A stretch of DNA of 5,223 bases from assembly GCA_903930035.1 (NCBI GenBank), contig CAIYXG010000562.1, positions 1 through 5,223 of the forward strand, in the 5' to 3' direction. The position numbers were made by a program, and so were the translations under genes. This document shows, in pieces, positions 1 through 5,223 of this stretch. Numbering within the stretch: the stretch's first letter is position 1; each line of letters starts with the position of its first letter. The stretch comes from an uncultured Actinomycetes bacterium. GTDB lineage: Bacteria; Actinomycetota; Acidimicrobiia; Acidimicrobiales; Microtrichaceae. The notes under the pieces are model-generated. The model saw only the letters and a program-made list of their open reading frames with translations. It was not told where the DNA came from and did no database searches.

Positions 1-1473
1 GCCAACGCGCTCTACCCCGCCGGCAACGTCCGACGGTCGACGCTGGACGAGATCTGGGACGGCCCGCACATTCGTGCGATCAGAGCGGCCCTGACCTCGG
101 GCGACATGTCCCTCGGGTGCAGCGTGTGCCGGTACCGGCTCACGTTCGGCCATGGCGACCTGGCGAGGGACTACTACGACAACTTCCCCGTCCAGGAGCC
201 TGACGCCGACGGACGCACCTGGCCCTACAGCCTGCACTTCTCGCTCCACAACACGTGCAACCTGGAGTGCGTCATGTGCGGCGCCGACCGCAGCTCGAAG
301 ATCCGGTCCCGGCGCACCGACCTGGCACCCCTCCCCCACGCCTACGGCGACGACTTCTTCGCGCAGCTCTCCCCCTACCTGGCCCGGGCCGGGTCGGTCG
401 ACTTCTCCGGCGGCGAGCCGTTCCTGGTGCGGGAGCACCAGCGGATCTGGGACGAGCTGGCCACCATGCCGGACCCGCCCACGTGCAGCGTGGCCACCAA
501 CGCCACGGTGTGGAACGACACCGTGGAGCGGGTGCTGGACCAGCTCGACATGAACGTCGCCGTGTCGGTCGACGGGATGACCCCGGCGACGTTCGAGAGG
601 ATCCGCCTCGGTGCCTCGTTCACCGAGGTCATGGACAACGTCGACCGGTTCCTGGACTACACGCGCGACCGCGGGACCGTCATGACCATGAGCTGGTCGC
701 TCATGAAGGACAACTGGCAGGAGCTCGGCACCGCGGCGTCGTTCTGCGAGGAGCGTGGCATCAACCTCACGGTCCGGACGGTGATCGAGCCGGAGTTCGG
801 CGTCCAGCGCCTGCCCACCGAGGACCTCCTCCGGGTCGTGGACCACCTCGCCGACGAGTTCGAGGACCTGCTGCCCGGGCTCGACCGCAACCGCACCGCG
901 CTCGAGCGCGAGCTGGCCCGCCTGCGCGACGAGCTGGCCCTGCGGGCCGGGCCGCGGCTCCGTCCGCTGTGCATGGAGCCGGCCGGCCCGGGCGTCGTCG
1001 AGCACGCCGTCGAGATGGCGCTGGACACCGCCGGCCGCACCCTCTCGGAGGGCGGCGCCGCGGCTGCGACCGTGGAGGCGCACCAGGACCTGCGCCGGTG
1101 GTGCGGCCCCGACGCGCCGGTGCACGTCCTGGACGTGGCCCCCGACGGGTCGGTGCTCGGCGGCACGACCGAGGGCCTCCTGCCCGGCGGCGGCCCGGTG
1201 CCCGACCTGTCGACGCTGCTCGAGCGGCTCACGGCGGCCCACGGCGGGTCGTTCTGGATCGCGGAGGAGTTCGACGAGGGCGACCGGCTCGTGCAGACGT
1301 TCTGGATCGGCACGCCCCACCGGGACGTCTCGGGCCAGCCGGTGCGCATGGTGACCGTGGCCGGCCCGCGGTCGCTGACCGTCCTGGTCGCGCTCGACCA
1401 GCAGTTCGGCGAGCTCCACGACGACGCCGTGCCGGTCGCGCTCGCCCCGCGGCCCGGTCCCGCCAGTCCCTGA
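1..1473 (+). CDS. Radical SAM protein with N-terminal twitch/SPASM-type segment (5' end outside window)
   Basis: The frame is open from base 1, so the N-terminus is missing. The Met codon at 106 is internal: it lies inside a conserved-looking segment and has no ribosome binding site. Seen: residues 1-43 read like the tail of a SPASM/twitch cluster-binding module (GNVRRSTLDEIWDG, then a CxxC pair at bases 118-129). Next comes the radical SAM motif CNLECVMC (CxxxCxxC, Cys codons at 256, 268 and 277), which would hold the 4Fe-4S cluster that cleaves S-adenosylmethionine. The SAM-binding GGEP follows at 409-420, then a barrel segment with ATNAT and SVDGMTPATFERIR. Known: twitch-containing radical SAM proteins carry this module before the radical SAM domain, and relatives modify peptides, sugars or other small substrates. 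The last ~150 residues contain a cysteine-poor, SPASM-like stretch (VLDVAPDGSV) and a strand-rich tail of unknown role. Substrate unknown. The family call is firm; the reaction is not. Confidence 0.88.
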   Translation, partial: ANALYPAGNVRRSTLDEIWDGPHIRAIRAALTSGDMSLGCSVCRYRLTFGHGDLARDYYDNFPVQEPDADGRTWPYSLHFSLHNTCNLECVMCGADRSSKIRSRRTDLAPLPHAYGDDFFAQLSPYLARAGSVDFSGGEPFLVREHQRIWDELATMPDPPTCSVATNATVWNDTVERVLDQLDMNVAVSVDGMTPATFERIRLGASFTEVMDNVDRFLDYTRDRGTVMTMSWSLMKDNWQELGTAASFCEERGINLTVRTVIEPEFGVQRLPTEDLLRVVDHLADEFEDLLPGLDRNRTALERELARLRDELALRAGPRLRPLCMEPAGPGVVEHAVEMALDTAGRTLSEGGAAAATVEAHQDLRRWCGPDAPVHVLDVAPDGSVLGGTTEGLLPGGGPVPDLSTLLERLTAAHGGSFWIAEEFDEGDRLVQTFWIGTPHRDVSGQPVRMVTVAGPRSLTVLVALDQQFGELHDDAVPVALAPRPGPASP

Positions 1474-1482
1474 CCGACGACG

Positions 1483-1510
1483 GCGGGGGGCCCACGGCGC
1501 GCACCCCCGC
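1483..1510 (+). terminator. GC-only inverted repeat after the radical SAM gene, possible terminator
   Basis: GCGGGGG at 1483-1489 pairs perfectly with CCCCCGC at 1504-1510 around a 14-base loop, 9 bases after the stop codon. There is no T-run after it, as is common for terminators in high-GC actinobacteria, but the large loop and short stem make this a weak candidate. If real, it would separate transcription of the radical SAM gene from the GH4 gene. Confidence 0.3.
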
Positions 1511-1532
1511 GGAGGGTGTCGGCCGTCTCGCC

Positions 1533-1538
1533 TACGTT
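1533..1538 (+). promoter_or_regulatory. Candidate -10 box for a leaderless GH4 transcript
   Basis: TACGTT matches the actinobacterial TANNNT -10 pattern and ends 7 bases before the ATG at 1546, so transcription would start at or beside the start codon. No Shine-Dalgarno sequence precedes that ATG. The same hexamer is the -10 candidate of the gene at 3021. No good -35 box is visible: the bases 17 upstream (CGGAGG) match TTGACA poorly. Confidence 0.4.
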
Positions 1539-1545
1539 CTTCCCC

Positions 1546-2901
1546 ATGGGAACCGTCCCGCAGATCACCCTGGTGGGCGCAGGCGGCATGTCGTTCGGGC
1601 CCACGATGGTCAACGACGTCATCCGGACGCCCGCGCTCGCCGGTGCGCGGCTGGTGCTCCACGACGTCGACGAGCAGCGCCTCCGTCGTGCCTACGCGTT
1701 CGCGTCCAAGCTGAACGCAGCCGCCGGGGCGCCGGTCCGGCTGGACCTCTCGACCGACCCCGGGGCGGCGCTCGACGGTGCGGACTTCGTGCTGTCGAGC
1801 GCCGAGTTCGGCCGGTTCCGCTACCGGCGCCAGGACTACGAGGTGCCCAACCGCCACGGGGCCCGGCAGATCAACGGCGAGAACGGCGGCCCGGGGGCCG
1901 TGCTCCACTCGCTGCGCTCCATCACCAACACGCTCAGCATCTGCCGCAGCGTCGAGCGCTACTGCCCCGACGCGTTCGTGGTGAACCTGTCCAACCCGCT
2001 GAGCAGGGTGGCGCTGGCGGTCAGCCGGGCGACCTCGCTGCGCACCGTGAGCATGTGCCACGAGATGCCCAACGGCATCTACCGGCTCTCCAAGTTCCTC
2101 AAGGTCGACCACCGCGACATCGAGGCGACCGCGTCGGGCATCAACCACTTCACCTTCTTCACCGAGATGCGCCACCGCCGCACGGGCGAGGACCTGCTGG
2201 CCCGGGTCCGGGAGATGTTCGCCCGGCCGGCCTGGGACTACTCGCCGGCCAAGGTCCGGGCCGTGCAGGCGGCCCAGCGGTACTCGGTCAGCGCCGCGCT
2301 CGCCGACGAGATCTACATGCCGCTCGTCGTGCACGTCGTGCGGACCTACGGCCTGGTGCCGTGCTCGGTCGACAGCCACATCGGCGAGTACCTGCCGTTC
2401 ACCGCCGACGTCGCCGACTACTACCCCGTGCGGGTCGACGTCATGGAGAACTTCAGCAGGTTCACCGAGCGGCTGAGCGCGTGGGTCGGCCGCACCTCGG
2501 TGCCGCTGCCGCTCCACAGGGTCGGCCACTCCGGCGAGGAGGTCGTGCCGATCCTCGCGGCGCTGTGGACCGGCGAGGCGCGACGCATCATGGCGATGAA
2601 CGTGCCCAACGACGGGTTCGTGCCGGACCTGCCCGACGGCGCCATCGTCGAGGTCGGCGGCACGGTCGACGGCGACGGCCTGCACCCCGACCGGATGCCG
2701 CCCCTGGACCCGCAGGTGGCCGCCTGGACCCTCCCCCAGCTGGACCTGCAGGACAAGGTCGTGACCGCGGCGCTCACCGGCGACCGTGACCTGGCGCTCG
2801 AGGCGCTGGTCGAGGACCCGCTCAGCCCCGCCGACCCCGAGGCCTGCCGGGCGATGTTCGACGAGCTGTGCGCGCTGCAGGCCGCGCACCTGCCGTTCTG
2901 A
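1546..2901 (+). CDS. Glycoside hydrolase family 4 (NAD- and metal-dependent alpha-glycosidase-like), 451 aa
   Basis: GH4 enzymes cleave glycosides by a redox elimination mechanism using bound NAD and a divalent metal, normally in the cytoplasm on imported sugars or sugar phosphates. Seen, numbering from this ATG: Rossmann motif GAGGM at 11-15; HDVD at 39-42, typical for NAD ribose binding; GENGGPGA (111-118), aligning with the family's GxxxGPGG-type loop; NLSNP at 147-151; MCHE with Cys171 and GINH with His201, matching in spacing the family's metal ligands; DSHIGEYLPF at 276-285; and a C-terminal VEVGGTVDGDG segment. Length is normal for the family (~430-480). A GTG at 1516 would add 10 residues, but GGAGG directly abuts it, so the ATG with its leaderless context is preferred. 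No signal peptide. The CH pair points to the alpha-glucosidase/alpha-galactosidase branch rather than the phospho-glycosidases (inference). CHEMPNG instead of CHSVQG leaves substrate open. No sugar transporter or regulator is adjacent. Confidence 0.85.
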   Translation: MGTVPQITLVGAGGMSFGPTMVNDVIRTPALAGARLVLHDVDEQRLRRAYAFASKLNAAAGAPVRLDLSTDPGAALDGADFVLSSAEFGRFRYRRQDYEVPNRHGARQINGENGGPGAVLHSLRSITNTLSICRSVERYCPDAFVVNLSNPLSRVALAVSRATSLRTVSMCHEMPNGIYRLSKFLKVDHRDIEATASGINHFTFFTEMRHRRTGEDLLARVREMFARPAWDYSPAKVRAVQAAQRYSVSAALADEIYMPLVVHVVRTYGLVPCSVDSHIGEYLPFTADVADYYPVRVDVMENFSRFTERLSAWVGRTSVPLPLHRVGHSGEEVVPILAALWTGEARRIMAMNVPNDGFVPDLPDGAIVEVGGTVDGDGLHPDRMPPLDPQVAAWTLPQLDLQDKVVTAALTGDRDLALEALVEDPLSPADPEACRAMFDELCALQAAHLPF

Positions 2902-2914
2902 CGCGCAGAGGTCC

Positions 2915-2930
2915 TTACCGGATCTTTACC
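2915..2930 (+). repeat. TTACC direct repeat with 11-base period upstream of the gene 3 promoter
   Basis: TTACC occurs at 2915-2919 and again at 2926-2930, one helical turn apart, 21 bases before the -35 candidate. Direct repeats with an 11-base period are the layout bound by OmpR/PhoP-type response regulators, whose actinobacterial PHO-box units resemble GTTCACC. The match to that consensus is partial, so this is only a possible activator site. Confidence 0.25.
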
Positions 2931-2951
2931 CGACCCGAACCGTCTGCCCTC

Positions 2952-2980
2952 ATGACCCGCGGGCCGACGGTCGATACGTT
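2952..2980 (+). promoter_or_regulatory. Promoter of the secreted repeat protein gene
   Basis: ATGACC at 2952-2957 (four of six matches to TTGACA, with the TGAC core) and TACGTT at 2975-2980 (TANNNT) are separated by exactly 17 bases. Transcription would start near 2987 and leave a leader of about 34 bases with a good ribosome binding site. This is the best promoter in the window, and it implies that gene 3 is transcribed independently of the GH4 gene 119 bases upstream. Confidence 0.55.
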
Positions 2981-3006
2981 CACGACGTCCGTCGCCGACG
3001 GCTACC

Positions 3007-3013
3007 GAAAGGA
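3007..3013 (+). promoter_or_regulatory. Ribosome binding site fixing the gene 3 start
   Basis: GAAAGGA ends 7 bases before the ATG at 3021. It decides the start: the frame stays open upstream to 2868, inside the GH4 gene, but only the ATG at 3021 has this site, a promoter before it and a signal peptide after it. Confidence 0.7.
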
Positions 3014-3020
3014 CCCTGAC

Positions 3021-3914
3021 ATGAACCTCCGCCGCTCGCTCGCCGCCGGCACGTTGGCCCTCACCACCGTGCTCGTCGCGGGGCCGCTCGCCAACAACGT
3101 GTCGGCCCAGCCCAGCACCACCTCGCCGCCGGTCGCGCAGAACACCAACTGCCGACGGGTCGTCAAGCAGGTACGCAACGTGACCCGCCGCGTGGCCAAG
3201 TCCCAGCGCCGGCTCTCCTTCTGGCAGAAGGTTGCGGCCGAGATGCCGGGCCGCATCACGGCGCAGCAGGCCACGGTGGCCGACCTCCAGGCCCAGGTGG
3301 CCGCCGCCACGCCCGAGACGGTGGCGGGGCTGCAGGCCCAGCTCGACCAGGCCACGGCCCGGCTGGCCTGGATGCAGTCGAAGCTCGAGGCCTCGGGCCG
3401 ACGGGTCCCGTTCTGGACCGACGCAGTGGCCCGGCTGACCGCGCTGCAGACCGCCCTCGGCGAGCAGGCGACGGCAGGGAACTGCCCGCTGCCGACGACG
3501 ACGAGCACGACGGTCGACCAGGACGACAGCCCGACCAGCTCCACCTCGTCGACCGTGCCGGGCGACGACCTGGGCGACGACAACGGCGGCGACCGGCCCG
3601 ACTCCTCGTCGGACGACGACAGCCCCAGCTCGACCGTCGAGGACCGCACTGCGGCCCAGCGTCTCGCCGAGGCCGAGCGGAGGGCCACCGAGGCCCAGCG
3701 CAAGGCCGCCGAGCGCCTCGCCGAGGCCCAGCGGAAGGCCGCCGAGGCGCAGCGCAAGGCCGCCGAGAGGATGGCCGAGGCCCAGCGCAAGGCCGCCGAG
3801 CGCCTCGCCGAGGCCCAGCGGCGGAACCGCAACAACCGGCCGACGACCTCGGCCCCTGCGCCCACGGTCGACGACCGCGGCGGCGACTCGGGCGGCGCGC
3901 AGGACGACGACTGA
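3021..3914 (+). CDS. Secreted coiled-coil protein with 11/7-residue helical repeats, function unknown (297 aa)
   Basis: I do not recognise a named family. Seen: a Sec signal peptide (MNLRR, hydrophobic stretch ~7-24, likely cleavage after NVSA at residue 29). Residues 44-155 are a predicted helical segment bounded by the only two cysteines, Cys44 and Cys155, with two similar starts, RRLSFW (63-68) and RRVPFW (127-132); this looks like a helical hairpin closed by a disulfide. Residues 158-207 are a disordered Thr/Ser/Asp linker. Residues 211-268 form a charged Ala-rich helix of 11- and 7-residue units, and the tail ends in Asp-rich sequence. No transmembrane segment, lipobox or sortase motif follows the signal, so the protein is probably released or held to the wall by charge. 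The gene has its own promoter and converges on the downstream lipoprotein gene. A structural, adhesive or wall-associated role is guesswork. Confidence 0.82.
   Translation: MNLRRSLAAGTLALTTVLVAGPLANNVSAQPSTTSPPVAQNTNCRRVVKQVRNVTRRVAKSQRRLSFWQKVAAEMPGRITAQQATVADLQAQVAAATPETVAGLQAQLDQATARLAWMQSKLEASGRRVPFWTDAVARLTALQTALGEQATAGNCPLPTTTSTTVDQDDSPTSSTSSTVPGDDLGDDNGGDRPDSSSDDDSPSSTVEDRTAAQRLAEAERRATEAQRKAAERLAEAQRKAAEAQRKAAERMAEAQRKAAERLAEAQRRNRNNRPTTSAPAPTVDDRGGDSGGAQDDD
3651..3824 (+). repeat. In-frame tandem repeat coding for 11- and 7-residue AAERLAEAQRK/AAEAQRK units
   Basis: Codons 211-268 of the secreted protein split into units of 11, 7, 11, 7, 11 and 11 residues. The core is AEAQRK, with AAERL or AAERM added in the long units. 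One 11+7 pair is 54 bases and 18 residues, which is five turns of an ideal alpha-helix. The DNA copies are nearly identical (recurring GAGGCCCAGCG and AAGGCCGCCGAG), so the tract could expand or shrink by slippage or recombination. Confidence 0.85.
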
Positions 3915-3938
3915 CCGGTCCTGCACCTCACGTGCGTC

Positions 3939-3969
3939 CCGGTGCCCGGCGCAGTGCGCCGGGCACCGG
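3939..3969. terminator. Bidirectional hairpin terminator between convergent genes
   Basis: CCGGTGCCCGGCGC (3939-3952) and its exact reverse complement (3956-3969) form a 14-bp perfect stem around a 3-base AGT loop, or 13 bp with a 5-base loop. It lies 24 bases after the stop of the secreted protein gene and 15 bases after the stop of the lipoprotein gene, as expected for a terminator serving both strands. No T-run is present on either side. Confidence 0.75.
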
Positions 3970-3984
3970 CGCGTCCGGGCCGCG

Positions 3985-5028
3985 CTAGGCGGGGCAGCGC
4001 GTGGTGCGGTTGATGGTCACGTCGTGCATCAGCACGGGCACGCCGTTGGGGTCCTCGGCCGTGGGCCTCGTCCACTGGACGTCGGTCTCGAGGACGTCGG
4101 CGCCGTCCTTGACCGCCTGGCGGAAGGCGGCCAGCGAGTTCTCGCTGACGCCGTCCTCGCCGCCGCCGCGGTGGGCGATCATCGTCGGCGCGTCGCCGCC
4201 CGCCGCCGGGCTGCTGGCCCATGCGGTGTAGTCGGCGACGCGGTCGGTCGACATCCACTTCACGTTCTGGGGAGCGAGCTGCACGATCCCGGTCCAGCCG
4301 GGCGAGGGCACCCCGCCGAACGGCTCTGCGCCGTCCGGCGAGTCGCCCTTGGTGGTCACGTTGAACCACACGTCCACCGGGATGCCGGCGTCGGCGAACT
4401 CCTTGGGGACGTCGTACGCCTTGCCGTCCGGCGCGAACGTGCCCTGGACGTACAGGACGTTGATGACGCCGAGCGCGTCGGCGGACGGCGCCCGCTCCTT
4501 CATCTCGGCCACGGTCGGCGGCGCGAAGGGGTCCTTGCCGCCGATCCCACGGAACCAGATGCGGGGCCAGGCCGGCTTGTTGGCCTTGAAGAACGCGAGC
4601 GCCGACTCCTGGAACGACCCCATCAGGACGCTCGACAGGTTCTTCCGCTGCTCGATCATCCGCTGGTACTCGGCGAGCTGGGCGTCGGTCCACGGGACCG
4701 GGTCGCCGTCCTCCGTGGCCGGGAAGTACTTGATCTCGGGCAGGACGCCCACCTTGGCCCGGTCGGCCAGGTCCAGGAACTCGGCAAAGGTGGGGACCGG
4801 CTCACCGTTGTTGAGCTGGTAGCGGGACAGCTCGGCGAACGTCAGGTCTCCCACGCGGGTGTCGGCCTCGAGCGTGCACGGGCCGGCGGGCGCCGTGGTG
4901 GTGGACGCCGTCGTCGAGGTGCTGGCCGTGGTGCTGGTCGCCGCCGACTCGTCGCCGGACGAGCACGCCGCCCCCAGCACGCCGAGCGCTCCGACCACCG
5001 CAACTGCTGCCCACAGGTCTCGCCGCAT
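3985..5028 (-). CDS. Lipoprotein with circularly permuted glycerophosphodiester phosphodiesterase (GDPD) domain, 347 aa
   Basis: GDPD enzymes hydrolyse glycerophosphodiesters to glycerol 3-phosphate and an alcohol with a TIM barrel and a divalent metal. Seen: lipoprotein signal peptide (MRRDL, hydrophobic core, LGAAC with Cys22), Thr/Ser linker 28-46, then DLTFAEL (61-67), VPTFAEF (78-84), PEIK with Glu98, VLMGSFQ (134-140) and STDRVADY (260-267). Only after these come AHRGG (His286, Arg287), SEN (Glu296), LETD (Glu314, Asp316), MHD (His335) and NRTT (340-343). Known: in ordinary GDPDs the AHRGG-to-NRTT part is N-terminal, with the two His catalytic and Glu/Asp/Glu binding metal. All are present here, but the order is permuted. 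The start is supported by AGGGGAG 4 bases before the ATG. It is likely anchored to the outer face of the membrane, acting on phospholipid headgroups or teichoic-acid-like polymers (inference). Activity is likely but unproven. Confidence 0.85.
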   Translation of the reverse strand: MRRDLWAAVAVVGALGVLGAACSSGDESAATSTTASTSTTASTTTAPAGPCTLEADTRVGDLTFAELSRYQLNNGEPVPTFAEFLDLADRAKVGVLPEIKYFPATEDGDPVPWTDAQLAEYQRMIEQRKNLSSVLMGSFQESALAFFKANKPAWPRIWFRGIGGKDPFAPPTVAEMKERAPSADALGVINVLYVQGTFAPDGKAYDVPKEFADAGIPVDVWFNVTTKGDSPDGAEPFGGVPSPGWTGIVQLAPQNVKWMSTDRVADYTAWASSPAAGGDAPTMIAHRGGGEDGVSENSLAAFRQAVKDGADVLETDVQWTRPTAEDPNGVPVLMHDVTINRTTRCPA

Positions 5029-5032
5029 GGTT

Positions 5033-5039
5033 CTCCCCT
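5033..5039 (-). promoter_or_regulatory. Ribosome binding site of the GDPD lipoprotein gene
   Basis: Read on the minus strand, AGGGGAG lies 4 bases before the ATG at 5028 (6 bases from the GGGG core). Together with the signal peptide that follows at once, it fixes the start. Confidence 0.65.
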
Positions 5040-5084
5040 GGTTCCCCCGGCCGTCCCCTTGCGTCCGGCCGTCCGTCCGGCGAG

Positions 5085-5090
5085 ACGGTA
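5085..5090 (-). promoter_or_regulatory. Weak candidate -10 box for the GDPD lipoprotein gene
   Basis: Minus-strand TACCGT fits TANNNT and would give a leader of about 50 bases. The bases 17 upstream (TGGGCG) are a poor -35. Read-through from the tRNA gene on the same strand is an alternative source of transcript. Confidence 0.25.
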
Positions 5091-5105
5091 GTGGGCGCCG
5101 GGCGC

Positions 5106-5125
5106 ACCGCCCACGCCCGGGCGGT
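5106..5125. repeat. Inverted repeat between the tRNA and the lipoprotein gene
   Basis: ACCGCCC (5106-5112) and GGGCGGT (5119-5125) form a 7-bp perfect dyad with a 6-base loop. It overlaps where a -35 element would sit for the candidate -10 at 5085-5090, so it could be an operator. On the plus strand it is followed by CATTTTCC, resembling a weak terminator, but no plus-strand gene ends nearby. A second dyad (GCGGCC/GGCCGC, 5138-5154) lies closer to the tRNA. Confidence 0.3.
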
Positions 5126-5163
5126 CATTTTCCGGCGGCGGCCGGGCCGGCCGCGCGTCGCTG

Positions 5164-5223
5164 CGCCCCCGGCAGGAGTCGAACCTGCGACCGGCGGATT
5201 AGAAGTCCGCTGCTCTGTCCAGC
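5164..5223 (-). tRNA. tRNA-Arg (anticodon UCU), 5' end cut by the window
   Basis: Minus-strand reading gives the end of the D arm (GGACAGAGC), anticodon stem GCGGA/TCCGC around loop CTTCTAA (anticodon TCT at 5203-5201), a 5-base variable loop CGGTC, T stem GCAGG/CCTGC with loop TTCGACT, and 3' acceptor strand CGGGGGC with discriminator G. The anticodon reads AGA, and AGG by wobble, both arginine. CCA is not encoded (CAG follows). About 14 bases at the 5' end (acceptor strand and first half of the D stem) lie beyond the window. Confidence 0.93.

Noticed and set aside
106..108. ATG at 106 as the start of the radical SAM protein
   Set aside because: The frame is open to base 1 and the upstream codons encode conserved-looking twitch/SPASM sequence; no Shine-Dalgarno precedes this ATG.
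255..2789. An 844-residue open frame on the plus strand overlapping both the radical SAM and GH4 genes
   Set aside because: It is an Arg/Pro/Gly/Ala-rich shadow frame typical of high-GC DNA; the two genes it overlaps have clear family motifs in other frames.
3651..3824. Possible CRISPR-like array because of the regular DNA repeats
   Set aside because: The repeats are in frame, have no unique spacers and encode a continuous charged helix.
2421..3926. Minus-strand frame of 501 residues with a repetitive Gly/Leu-rich segment
   Set aside because: The repetition is the antisense image of the 11/7-residue repeat of the secreted protein; no promoter, ribosome site or domain supports it.
3002..4693. 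Minus-strand frame of 563 residues spanning the convergent gene junction
   Set aside because: It runs through the terminator hairpin and two well-supported genes and has low-complexity composition without motifs.
4024..5091. Plus-strand frame of 355 residues opposite the GDPD lipoprotein
   Set aside because: It is Arg/Gly/Val-rich and antisense to a gene with intact signal peptide and catalytic motifs; no ribosome binding site.
5161..5223. tRNA 3' end as an attachment site for an integrated element
   Set aside because: No integrase gene and no second copy of the tRNA 3' end occur in the window; the neighbouring genes look chromosomal.

Overview
The window is high-GC DNA with four protein genes and one partial tRNA gene. 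The likely source is a high-GC Gram-positive bacterium of the Actinomycetota. Supporting signs are strong G/C preference at third codon positions, TANNNT-type -10 boxes, a possible leaderless start, and Thr/Ser-rich linkers after secretion signals. The linkers are reminiscent of Acidimicrobiia (Iamia/Ilumatobacter-like), but that placement is inference.

Layout: (1) bases 1-1473, plus strand: the larger part of a radical SAM protein whose N-terminus lies outside the window. A twitch/SPASM-type cysteine segment comes before the CxxxCxxC cluster motif. (2) 1546-2901, plus: an NAD- and metal-dependent family 4 glycoside hydrolase (GH4), probably translated from a leaderless or very short-leader mRNA. 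(3) 3021-3914, plus: a secreted, unrecognised protein with its own promoter. It has a Cys-bracketed helical segment, an acidic Ser/Thr/Asp linker and a repetitive Ala/Glu/Gln/Arg/Lys helix built of 11- and 7-residue units. (4) 3985-5028, minus, convergent with gene 3 across a 14-bp perfect hairpin: a lipoprotein with all the motifs of a glycerophosphodiester phosphodiesterase (GDPD) in circularly permuted order. (5) 5164-5223, minus: the 3' part of a tRNA-Arg(UCU), cut by the window edge.

The genes do not form an obvious single pathway. The radical SAM gene and the GH4 gene are co-directional but separated by a 72-base gap with an inverted repeat and a -10-like box, so they may be separate units. 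Genes 3 and 4 encode envelope or extracellular proteins and share a bidirectional terminator.

The most notable observation is the permuted GDPD. The elements that normally open the TIM barrel (AHRGG, SEN, ETD, MHD, NRTT) lie at the extreme C-terminus. The elements that normally follow (DLTFAEL, VPTFAEF, PEIK, GSFQ, STDRV) come first, directly after the lipid anchor and linker. The only two non-lipobox cysteines (Cys51 and Cys345) sit at the two new ends, which suggests a disulfide that closes the fold.
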